8,793 bases of DNA from an uncultured Eubacterium sp. GTDB taxonomy: Bacteria > Bacillota > Clostridia > Peptostreptococcales > Anaerovoracaceae. Below, piece by piece: positions 1 to 5,927 of the stretch. The stretch covers positions 1 through 8,793 of the forward strand of contig CANBFZ010000052.1 of the NCBI GenBank assembly GCA_947367725.1. The letters run 5' to 3'. Positions within the stretch are counted from its first letter, which is position 1; the number at the start of each line of letters is the position of its first letter. The notes below the pieces were generated by a model. That model was not told where the DNA came from and did no database searches. It saw only the letters and a list, made by a program, of their open reading frames with translations. The translations under genes and the position numbers were made by a program.

Positions 1-901
1 CGCTAACAAGCAAGACTATTATGTTGCTCCCCTTCCCTCCTATAACGGCGATTCATGGGTAGATTTGCCGTATGGAACAGAGGGTACAGTACCCCCGGAT
101 ACGCCCGACCCCGATACACCTGATACACCGGATACGCCCAATACGCCGACACCCAGCACCGATTTACAGATTTTGAAGGTGGACAAAGGCACGCAGAAAG
201 GGCTTGCAGGAGCCGTATTCAAAGTTGAAGTGGACGCAACAACAATCGGGCATTATGTGACGGACAGCAGCGGACAGGTGACGATTAAAAACATTTCCGG
301 CACGGTATCCGTTACGGAGGAAGTGCCGCCCGAAGGTTACGTTTTAGACGAAAACAATCACAAGGACATTGAAATCACAGACGCAAAACCGATCGTGATG
401 ACATTTGCCAATGAAGAAATGGCGGAACTGGAAATCACAAAAGTCGATCAGGATACAGGCGAAGCCCTTGCAGGCGCAACATTGCGCGTTGCCTACGATG
501 GCGGACATGATTCCTTTGACGTTTACACAAATGCGTCAGGCAAAGCAGTATTGAGTGATCTCAAAAGCGGCACATACACAGTGACAGAAATCACCGCGCC
601 GGACGGTTACATTCTGGACAAGACCCCGCACAGCATTAAGCTGGAGCCTGGGAAAAAAGCAACAATCAGTATTCCAAACCGCGCAAAGCCTGGTCTGCTG
701 ATTAAAAAGTATGACGAGGATACCGGCCTGCCGTTGGAAAATGCAGAATTTTCCGTTGCGAAAAAAGGCGGCAGCCTGTGCCGCCACCTTTTATATAAGG
801 CTATTATGTCCATTTATAAATTCTTTCAACCCTCTGACCGATGGTTCCGTACAAAAATTCAAAGGTATTTTCGCAGAATTGTTCGATCTCCCAGGTTGTA
901 A
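1..901 (+). CDS. SpaA/CnaB-repeat surface protein, partial at the 5' edge and truncated in its third repeat
   Basis: The frame is open from base 2, so the start lies outside the window; the TTG at 65 is only an internal codon. Visible parts, numbered from the first complete codon: a short lead segment, a Pro/Thr/Asp linker at residues 31-51, a first SpaA/CnaB-like domain from residue 55 (LQILKVD to VTEEVPPEGY), a second from residue 143 (LEITKVD to TEITAPDGY), and the start of a third at residue 232 (LLIKKYDEDTG to SVAKKGGS). In this family a Lys of the first strand and the Glu before the A/PPxGY segment form an internal isopeptide bond, which suits a cell-wall adhesin or pilin. Domain likeness stops near residue 258 (base 775). 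The last 41 or so residues, to TAA at 899-901, are basic, unlike the family, and read antisense through the end of the downstream racemase gene. No LPxTG or membrane anchor remains. Recombination deletion or an assembly join are both possible. Confidence 0.8.
   Translation, partial: ANKQDYYVAPLPSYNGDSWVDLPYGTEGTVPPDTPDPDTPDTPDTPNTPTPSTDLQILKVDKGTQKGLAGAVFKVEVDATTIGHYVTDSSGQVTIKNISGTVSVTEEVPPEGYVLDENNHKDIEITDAKPIVMTFANEEMAELEITKVDQDTGEALAGATLRVAYDGGHDSFDVYTNASGKAVLSDLKSGTYTVTEITAPDGYILDKTPHSIKLEPGKKATISIPNRAKPGLLIKKYDEDTGLPLENAEFSVAKKGGSLCRHLLYKAIMSIYKFFQPSDRWFRTKIQRYFRRIVRSPRL
98..154 (+). repeat. Degenerate 9-bp tandem repeat encoding a DTP linker
   Basis: Copies of GATACRCCN-type 9-mers encode Asp-Thr-Pro units (DTP, DP, DTP, DTP, DTP, NTP, TP). 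They form the extended wall-spanning or hinge linker before the first SpaA domain. Such short in-frame repeats can change copy number by slippage. Confidence 0.7.
761..785 (-). terminator. Intrinsic terminator of the leftward racemase/methyltransferase operon
   Basis: Read leftward, a 7-bp perfect stem (GGCGGCA at 767-773 with TGCCGCC at 779-785) and a 5-nt loop are followed by six U residues (A-tract 761-766). It lies 18 bp past the racemase stop codon at 804. The U-tract and the far stem arm also encode the KKGGS of the broken SpaA gene on the other strand, so the hairpin spans the point where the two loci meet. Confidence 0.8.
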
Positions 902-1943
902 TCTGCTGATCACCGCTTTTGCCTACTAGAATGGCTTTATCACCAATTTTGCATGGAATGTCTGTGACGTCGATGAAGGACTGGTCCATACAGCAGCCCA
1001 GGAAGCGGGTTCTGTGTCCGTTGACCAGCACCGGACCTTGTCTGCGCATCCAGCCAGGATAAAAGCCGTCTGCAAATCCCAGAGAAAGGGTGGCGACTGT
1101 CATAGGTTGTTCTGCCATAAAAGCCCGGCTGTAGCCGACACTTTCTCCGGCATCGATTTGGTGGATGTTGGTGATATAAGTGCCGATTTCTACTGGTTCC
1201 ACAAGTCCCAGCGGCTCTCTGCCGTCTTCCATGGCCATATGACCTAAAATGGAAGTGCAGGAGCGGACATGGGTGCTGTAGTCGATGGCTTCTTGATACC
1301 AGGCGGTGGCGGCGGAGTTACAACAGTGAATGTACTGCAGAGAAAATCCCGCATCCTGAATCTGGTGAACGCCTTCCTGGAACTGTGTAAATTGTTCTAC
1401 GGCGAAAGGATCATAAAAATCGGCAGTGGACGTTGCGAAATGGGTGTAAGCACCGACTACCTCGATATGACCCAAAGATTTTACCAAATCCAAAAGATTC
1501 TCCAATTGCTTGCCTGCTTTGACGCCCAACCGGTTCATACCAGTATTGAGCTTGATATGTACCCTAATCTTTTTACCAGCTGCAGCAGCCAGTCTGTCGA
1601 TATGACGGGCGGTGACTGCTTCAAACAGTGGAATTTGCAGGTCGTATTCTACCGCGCCGTGCAGCAGATGCTGCGGAATGCCGCCCACAACGAGAATATC
1701 GCAGGTTAGTCCTGCCTGCCGCAGGGTGACTGCTTCATACATGGCAGCGTCGGCGATGAGTTTTGCACCACAGTCCTGCGCAAAAAGTTTCGCCATGGGA
1801 ATCAGACCGAACCCGTAGCAATTCCCTTTGATCACGGGAATGATGTCTGTATTTGCGCCGATGTGTGCTTTTACTTTGTTGTAGTTATTGATTACCACGG
1901 GCATGTCTACCTGAAAATAGGCGTTGAAATAATCGTTTTTCAT
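804..1943 (-). CDS. Alanine-racemase-like PLP enzyme (fold type III), last gene of the leftward operon
   Basis: A 379-residue protein of the usual Alr length. The family is PLP-dependent and interconverts L- and D-amino acids in the cytoplasm. Visible landmarks: PLP lysine K39 in VIKGNCYGFG (VVKADAYGHG is usual), R138 in KLNTGMNRLGV, H206/N209/S210 in the HxxNSA segment, R227 where Alr has the arginine that contacts the PLP ring nitrogen, catalytic-base tyrosine Y271 in SVGYSRAF, GFADGF at 289-294 and MDQ at 319-321. All main catalytic positions seem kept, so it is probably active. The changed lysine loop (G-N-C for A-D-A) and GHM in place of the usual YG after R227 point away from plain cell-wall Alr. 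The ATG at 1941-1943 has AAGGAG 6 nt away, overlapping the stop codon of the preceding gene, so translation is probably coupled. Substrate unknown; Ala, Ser, Lys or Orn are possible. Confidence 0.85.
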   Translation of the reverse strand: MKNDYFNAYFQVDMPVVINNYNKVKAHIGANTDIIPVIKGNCYGFGLIPMAKLFAQDCGAKLIADAAMYEAVTLRQAGLTCDILVVGGIPQHLLHGAVEYDLQIPLFEAVTARHIDRLAAAAGKKIRVHIKLNTGMNRLGVKAGKQLENLLDLVKSLGHIEVVGAYTHFATSTADFYDPFAVEQFTQFQEGVHQIQDAGFSLQYIHCCNSAATAWYQEAIDYSTHVRSCTSILGHMAMEDGREPLGLVEPVEIGTYITNIHQIDAGESVGYSRAFMAEQPMTVATLSLGFADGFYPGWMRRQGPVLVNGHRTRFLGCCMDQSFIDVTDIPCKIGDKAILVGKSGDQQITTWEIEQFCENTFEFLYGTIGQRVERIYKWT

Positions 1944-1953
1944 GAAAGACTCC

Positions 1954-2796
1954 TTACTCTGTCAGATGCAGATAGTTGATGTGGCTTACAAGGATATTGT
2001 CTGCTTTTCGGCATCGCTGCCCCAGAATCCGCACTTTTCCACAGGCGGCAAGACATGCGTCCTGATATGGCATGGTTTCGCCCAGGGCATATTTTTTCCA
2101 TTCTGCTTTTTCAAAGCCTGCCAGCAGAAAAGAGGTCTTTGGACAAAGATGCACGACGCAGTCTTTTGGGAGTTTCTCGTCTAAGGCTTTCAGAAACGGT
2201 ACGGTGAAATGTTCTGTGATTTGTTTTGAAAACTTTGGTCCCAGGATATTCAGGCTTCCTGGAGAGTCGGTATAATAAATGATACGACAGCCTGCATCAT
2301 AGGCAGCCAGCGCAAAGTCTACCAGTCCATCAGAAACTTTTGCAAAGAACTGATCCATGACATCGGGTGCCTTTCGCCAGCCCATGAGAATTTTCATCAG
2401 ATCGCTGACGCCATTGATGATGGTAACAGGACCGTGGAGTTCTATCGTAGCGTTTTTGCCGGATTGATTTAACTGTGCGACAGCTTTTAGCGTCTCATGG
2501 ATTCTGCCTTGTGTGATGTCCATCGGAGAAAGCTGCGCCAGTTCGTCGATTTTTGTTACGAGATCGGTGTCTTTGCGGGGTCCTAAAGGGGAATCATCAA
2601 ACTTGATCTTTGCACCCATGCTTTCAGCTTCTAAGACCGGATCAAAAGGCAGCACTGCGTTTTGACCTGCCAGCGCGGCGATCTGTTCCGCTTGAAAGTA
2701 TGCATCGGGAAGTGTCAGTCCTTTTGCTGCAGCGTCTTCTTTGGACATACCGCTGTATTCTGCGTATTTACAGCTGTAATCAATGACTTTTGCCAT
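1954..2796 (-). CDS. Short uroporphyrinogen-decarboxylase-fold protein, probable corrinoid-linked methyltransferase (MtaA/MtbA-like)
   Basis: A 280-residue protein of the UroD/MtaA/CmuA family; members are usually about 340 residues. The methyltransferase branch moves methyl groups between corrinoid proteins and thiols, using zinc bound by His-x-Cys and a later Cys. Here H216-L-C218 and C262 (in LGQRC) would supply these ligands. Other family-like segments are FDPVLEAESMGA near 51-62, HGPVTI at 121-126 and the barrel strand CRIIYYTDSPG at 170-180. True heme UroD is unlikely given the zinc motif and context. The ATG at 2794-2796 is chosen because a strong AAGGAGG lies 7 nt upstream; a TTG ten codons earlier sits inside a hairpin and lacks a site. 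It is followed after 10 bp by the racemase at 1943. The methyl acceptor or donor is unknown, since bacteria normally lack coenzyme M and no corrinoid protein is encoded in the window. Confidence 0.75.
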   Translation of the reverse strand: MAKVIDYSCKYAEYSGMSKEDAAAKGLTLPDAYFQAEQIAALAGQNAVLPFDPVLEAESMGAKIKFDDSPLGPRKDTDLVTKIDELAQLSPMDITQGRIHETLKAVAQLNQSGKNATIELHGPVTIINGVSDLMKILMGWRKAPDVMDQFFAKVSDGLVDFALAAYDAGCRIIYYTDSPGSLNILGPKFSKQITEHFTVPFLKALDEKLPKDCVVHLCPKTSFLLAGFEKAEWKKYALGETMPYQDACLAACGKVRILGQRCRKADNILVSHINYLHLTE

Positions 2797-2813
2797 ATTT
2801 TTTCCTCCTTGTG

Positions 2814-2846
2814 AAAAACCCGGCAAACGGAAGTTGTTGTGCCGGG
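2814..2846 (-). terminator. Hairpin with U-tract between the first racemase and the UroD-fold gene
   Basis: Read leftward, CCCGGCA (2840-2846) pairs perfectly with TGCCGGG (2819-2825) around a 14-nt loop and is followed by five U residues (A-tract 2814-2818). It lies 22 bp past the racemase stop and just before the ribosome binding site of the next gene. It could be a partial terminator that lowers expression of the two downstream genes, or an RNA processing or stabilising site. No clear promoter is seen in the 72-bp gap. Confidence 0.6.
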
Positions 2847-2868
2847 CCTTTATAAAATGATACGGAAT

Positions 2869-3960
2869 TTATACGAACACAATCTGCACGTTTTTGCAGT
2901 TAGTCAAGTATACGATAGAAGCATAGTTGATGCCGAAGGAGACGATATCGCCTGGCTTCAGATCTCTTTCTGCGTCTTCAATATCTAAAATTGTGTGGTC
3001 GCTGGATGCACCGATGACTTCGATTCCTTTATCTTTCGGGAAGATTTCGTCGATGCTGCCGTAATCCACTTTACCGATGCCAAGAAGGGCTCTTTTTCTG
3101 ATGCCTCTGTCCACATATTCTGGGGTGTGACCGAATGCGTCAATGGAAATTTTTCCGACCGGGTGAGACGGCTTATCTTTGACTTCAATGACTTCTGCCT
3201 TTAAGGTGTAGACATCCTGATGCATAAAGCGCATGTCGTAACCATAGAAGACGTCCAGGTCTCTTGCCAGCAGAATGCCTTCGCCGACTCTGAGCAGATT
3301 GATTCTCTTTGGCATGTCATTGTTGATAATTCTAGGCAGGCTTGTGGTTGCACCGCCAGAAATGTATTCCAGGGTTCTGCCGATTTTTCCTTCGATTCTT
3401 TCTGCGATGGAAACCAGTTCATCCAGCTTGTCGGCTGTTGCTTCGATGGAACCGTAGCATCCCAGATTTGTGCCGACGCCGCCAAGCTGCAGATTTGCCA
3501 TCTCATTTTCGACCATCACAGCGACGTCTACCATTTCGTCTTTGTCCCAGAAGCCTTCACGGAGGTCTCCAAGGTCTGCCATCAGAATGACTTTATGGAT
3601 TTTATTTTGTTTGGCAGCTTCTTCGTTTAACGCTTTCAATACGGAAAGCTCGCTGTTTAAGCTGACGTCGCAAAGTCTTACGACTTCAGGAAGTTCACTA
3701 AGCATAGGAACGCGCAGCAGGAGCATAGGAAGATTGATGCCGCAATCAATGGCATCTTCGATCTGTTCCAGTCTGGAGGAAGCAATCAGCTTTGCACCGC
3801 CTTCTGCGAACATCTTCGCACATTCTGTAATACCGGTGGTGCCTTTGATTACGCCGGCAATATCAATCCCAAATGGCTTGCATTTTTCAACGACTGCAGC
3901 TACATTTTCTTTTAAATACTGTAAGTTAATTTCCACTCTTGGATAAATTTGTTTTACCAT
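2869..3960 (-). CDS. Orr-like PLP racemase (alanine/ornithine racemase family), first gene of the leftward operon
   Basis: A 363-residue fold-type III PLP protein. It closely resembles the clostridial ornithine racemase group (about 350 residues), with YPRVEINLQYLKEN at the N terminus, LPMLLLRVPMLSE, VSLNSELSVLKALNEEA, KIHKVILMADLGDLREG, EYISGGATTSLP, LLRVGEGILL, DAFGHTPEYVDRGIRKRALL and IEVIGASSDHTILD. The PLP lysine is K39 in IAGVIKGTTG. Orr converts L- to D-ornithine for oxidative/reductive ornithine breakdown, but the other genes of that pathway are absent here, so the substrate may differ. The ATG at 3958-3960 has AAGGAG 6 nt upstream. A longer in-frame start at 4044 is rejected because it would run through the palindrome and probable promoter. 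It is unlike the second racemase in this operon, so the two are not a recent duplication. Confidence 0.85.
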   Translation of the reverse strand: MVKQIYPRVEINLQYLKENVAAVVEKCKPFGIDIAGVIKGTTGITECAKMFAEGGAKLIASSRLEQIEDAIDCGINLPMLLLRVPMLSELPEVVRLCDVSLNSELSVLKALNEEAAKQNKIHKVILMADLGDLREGFWDKDEMVDVAVMVENEMANLQLGGVGTNLGCYGSIEATADKLDELVSIAERIEGKIGRTLEYISGGATTSLPRIINNDMPKRINLLRVGEGILLARDLDVFYGYDMRFMHQDVYTLKAEVIEVKDKPSHPVGKISIDAFGHTPEYVDRGIRKRALLGIGKVDYGSIDEIFPKDKGIEVIGASSDHTILDIEDAERDLKPGDIVSFGINYASIVYLTNCKNVQIVFV

Positions 3961-4008
3961 AGTACTCTCCTTTTCAATTTGTTTCGTACCTTCATTTTCA
4001 TCTATGAT

Positions 4009-4038
4009 TGTATATTTTAGCACGGGACTTGCGTGCAA
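4009..4038 (-). promoter_or_regulatory. Probable vegetative-type promoter for the leftward operon
   Basis: Read leftward, TTGCAC (4033-4038) and TATACA (4009-4014) are separated by 18 bp, close to a sigma-A -35/-10 pair, about 50 bp before the racemase start. The -35 box lies within the 18-bp palindrome, so a factor bound there would affect this promoter directly. Confidence 0.5.
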
Positions 4039-4042
4039 GTCC
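4025..4042. promoter_or_regulatory. 18-bp perfect palindrome, candidate operator
   Basis: GGACTTGC (4025-4032) and GCAAGTCC (4035-4042) are perfect inverted arms around a GT centre. The tight 2-nt spacing and the overlap with the leftward -35 box fit a dimeric DNA-binding protein better than an RNA hairpin. The regulator at the right end of the window is a candidate, although AraC proteins more often use direct repeats. Confidence 0.6.
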
Positions 4043-4131
4043 ATATAGAAAGTTTGTTTCCTTTGGTATTATTTTTATCTGTGAAACGCGGAAATGACAG
4101 ACATATTAGAGTTTGTCCGAGCATTAACAAT

Positions 4132-4189
4132 CTGTATTGTGCATTGCAAATACAGGGATTGTCTGTATTTGTTAGAAAAATAACAAATA
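4132..4189. repeat. Three CTGTATT half-sites and two overlapping 9-bp inverted repeats
   Basis: CTGTATT occurs at 4132-4138 (+), as its complement at 4149-4155, and again at 4163-4169 (+), 31 bp from the first. CAAATACAG (4147-4155) pairs perfectly with CTGTATTTG (4163-4171). TATTTGTTA (4166-4174) pairs perfectly with TAACAAATA (4181-4189). The two share bases 4166-4171, so only one can form at a time. It lies about 120-175 bp before the MttB start and 70-130 bp upstream of the -10-like box, where an activator would bind. Confidence 0.6.
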
Positions 4190-4261
4190 AAGTGCCGAAA
4201 AATGGTAATTTTTTTTCTAAAATATCTGAAAAACGACCTAAATTATAAAATGAAAATTATG

Positions 4262-4267
4262 TATAAT
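4262..4267 (+). promoter_or_regulatory. Possible -10 box for the rightward operon
   Basis: A perfect TATAAT 39 bp before the MttB start, without a recognisable -35 at 16-18 bp spacing. A weak -35 would fit activator-dependent transcription, but the surrounding DNA is very AT-rich and a chance match is possible. Confidence 0.4.
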
Positions 4268-4306
4268 TTAGATATTAAAATAAGTTAGAGAGGCGAAGGT
4301 AGACAA

Positions 4307-5806
4307 ATGAACAAATTTACATTTGACAACATGCCGCAGCTCAGAGTGCTGAGCAACGAGCAAGTAAAAGAAATGCACGAAAAGGCATTGTATGTTCTGG
4401 AAAATTTAGGAATTATTTTTGCTTATGACGAAGCGCTTGATTTACTTGCGGGTGCCGGCTGCGAAGTGGACAGAGAAACGCAGAAGGTTAAGTTCCCGCG
4501 GGAAGTAGTTGAAAAGGCCATTCAATCTGCACCGAGCACTTTTGATTTATATGACAGAAACGGAGAGTTTTACTGCACATTCGGTGATGGCAAGACCCGT
4601 TTCAATCCGGGAAGCAGTGCGGGCAACGTGCTGGAAAGTGATGGCGAAACTGTCAGACTGTCTGGCGTAAAGGATCTGAAACTTTTAACAAAAGTTGCGC
4701 AGAGTCTGCCGCACATTGATTTTGTATCTTCTTCTATTGTTTGTGAAGAAGCACCTGGCGAACTGGGTTCTCAGTATTTGTACTATACAGAAATGCAGAA
4801 TTCCATCAAGCCGATTATCGGTGGTTCTACCGATGCAGAAGGTGTACCTAGGACTTTTAAACTGTTGAAAGCGGTTCTGGGTTCTGAAGAAGCAGTTAGA
4901 ACAAAACCATATACCTTATTTGATATCTGTGTGACTTCCCCGCTGAAGTGGTCGCATATCGGTGCAAGAAACATTATTGATTGTGTCAAGATGGATATTC
5001 CAATCAATCTGATTTCTGCACAGATTGCAGGTGCAACTGGCCCGATTACACTGGCAGGATGTATCCTGAACCACACGGTGGAAATTCTGGCAGGTCTGGT
5101 ACTGGCACAGGTTACGAAACCGGGACATCCTGTTTCTTACGGTGGTGCGCCTTGTATCTTCAATATGAAGACCATGTATACCCCGATGGAATCCATGGAG
5201 TGCAGCATGATTATGGCAGGTTATGCGCAGATGGGACACTATTATGGATTACCGGTACATACGTATGCTACGATGTCTGACGCGAAGATTGTGGACTACC
5301 AGGCAGGTAGTGAATCTGCAAGATCTGGTCTGATGGCGATGATGGCAGGCGTATCCAACGTATCCGGTCCGGGCGGACTCAACGTCATCGCAGAAATGTC
5401 TATCGAAAAATTAGTCATCGATAACGATTATATTGGTACACTGAAACATCTGCAGAAAGGCATTCGCTTTGATGATGAAGCACTGGCAGCGGATCTGCTC
5501 TTGGAAGTTGGTTCCGGCGGAAATTTCATGACCCAGAAACACACATTAAAGAATTATAAAAAAGAACAGAACTACAGCAATATCACGATGAACTATCAGG
5601 AAAGAGCTGCATGGATCAAAGAAGGCAAAAAGTCCATCATGGATAAGGCGAGAGAGTATGTACAGGAGATTGATAAACAGACTATCTGCCCACTGTCCGA
5701 TGAACAGAGAAAAGCCCTTGATGCTGCTTTCATCGAAGTTTGTGCTGACGCTGGACTTTCCGAAGAGGTCGCAAAGGACCTGATTCAAAAGTATGATGAA
5801 GCTTAA
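4307..5806 (+). CDS. MttB-superfamily quaternary-amine:corrinoid methyltransferase, non-pyrrolysine type
   Basis: A 499-residue protein spanning the whole MttB length (about 495). The family moves a methyl group from an amine to a Co(I) corrinoid protein in the cytoplasm. Family-like segments: MHEKALYVLENLGI at 23-36, the barrel region FNPGSSAGNVLES at 99-111, NLISAQIAGATGPITLAG at 234-251, PVSYGGAPCIFNM at 275-287, YYGLPVHTYATMSDAK at 312-327 and YQAGSESARSG at 331-341. No in-frame UAG interrupts the gene, so it belongs with pyrrolysine-free homologues, of which characterised ones demethylate glycine betaine, proline betaine, carnitine or gamma-butyrobetaine. The substrate here cannot be read from sequence. 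The ATG is preceded by GAAGG with 7-nt spacing, the same arrangement as the next gene. It is the first gene of the rightward pair; a cognate corrinoid protein is not adjacent, which is unusual. Confidence 0.9.
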   Translation: MNKFTFDNMPQLRVLSNEQVKEMHEKALYVLENLGIIFAYDEALDLLAGAGCEVDRETQKVKFPREVVEKAIQSAPSTFDLYDRNGEFYCTFGDGKTRFNPGSSAGNVLESDGETVRLSGVKDLKLLTKVAQSLPHIDFVSSSIVCEEAPGELGSQYLYYTEMQNSIKPIIGGSTDAEGVPRTFKLLKAVLGSEEAVRTKPYTLFDICVTSPLKWSHIGARNIIDCVKMDIPINLISAQIAGATGPITLAGCILNHTVEILAGLVLAQVTKPGHPVSYGGAPCIFNMKTMYTPMESMECSMIMAGYAQMGHYYGLPVHTYATMSDAKIVDYQAGSESARSGLMAMMAGVSNVSGPGGLNVIAEMSIEKLVIDNDYIGTLKHLQKGIRFDDEALAADLLLEVGSGGNFMTQKHTLKNYKKEQNYSNITMNYQERAAWIKEGKKSIMDKAREYVQEIDKQTICPLSDEQRKALDAAFIEVCADAGLSEEVAKDLIQKYDEA

Positions 5807-5927
5807 TCGTTAGTAGGGTAGACATTTAAGTTTTTATCATAAAAGAAATTATACTTTACTTAAATTTTAAGAAAGGAAAAGTACGACTTAGAAGTCCCTA
5901 TCTTCTATGTTGTACGAAGGTAAACTT
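5807..5927 (+). promoter_or_regulatory. MttB-NhaC intergenic leader with stem-loop (5881-5915)
   Basis: No terminator is seen, so the two genes are probably co-transcribed. A strong stem-loop forms from 5881-5894 and 5902-5915: 7 bp with one G-U pair, a T-T mismatch, 6 bp, and a 7-nt loop (5895-5901). The ribosome binding site GAAGG (5916-5920) starts directly after it. An AT-rich inverted repeat (ATTTAAGT at 5824-5831, ACTTAAAT at 5858-5865) lies upstream, and TATACT at 5850-5855 resembles a -10 box without a good -35. The stem-loop may stabilise the carrier mRNA or control initiation. Confidence 0.6.

Larger units (their letters stand above)
3961..4306. promoter_or_regulatory. Divergent control region between the two operons
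   Basis: 346 bp of AT-rich DNA without a credible gene. It holds the leftward promoter and 18-bp palindrome (4009-4042), the overlapping inverted repeats (4132-4189) and a rightward -10-like box (4262-4267). An open frame at 4033-4248 is a chance reading: no ribosome binding site, low-complexity product. I see no cobalamin riboswitch box, tRNA or T-box. Confidence 0.7.

Noticed and set aside
1269..1709. 146-residue rightward open frame opposite the Alr-like gene
   Set aside because: It is an antisense shadow of a well-supported gene and resembles no protein family.
2797..2826. TTG start for the UroD-fold protein
   Set aside because: It lies in the intergenic hairpin; AAGGAGG is correctly placed for the ATG at 2796, and the extra residues are just the translated ribosome binding site.
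3961..4044. 28-residue N-terminal extension of the Orr-like racemase (ATG at 4042-4044)
   Set aside because: Family members start near YPRVEIN, AAGGAG lies before the ATG at 3960, and the extension covers the probable promoter.
4147..4189. CRISPR or other repeat array
   Set aside because: Only three short half-sites with unequal spacing and mixed orientation; no repeat-spacer pattern.
4033..4248. 71-residue rightward open frame in the divergent region
   Set aside because: No ribosome binding site, crosses the palindrome and inverted repeats, and its product shows no recognisable feature.
3961..4306. Cobalamin riboswitch before the MttB gene
   Set aside because: Expected from corrinoid use, but I see no B12-box-like sequence or suitable set of helices.
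4307..5806. Pyrrolysine-containing MttB
   Set aside because: The frame has no internal UAG over its full family length.
5907..5927. Upstream ATG for the NhaC gene
   Set aside because: It is inside the leader stem and its nearest purine-rich site is about 27 nt away, whereas the ATG at 5928 has a well-spaced GAAGG.
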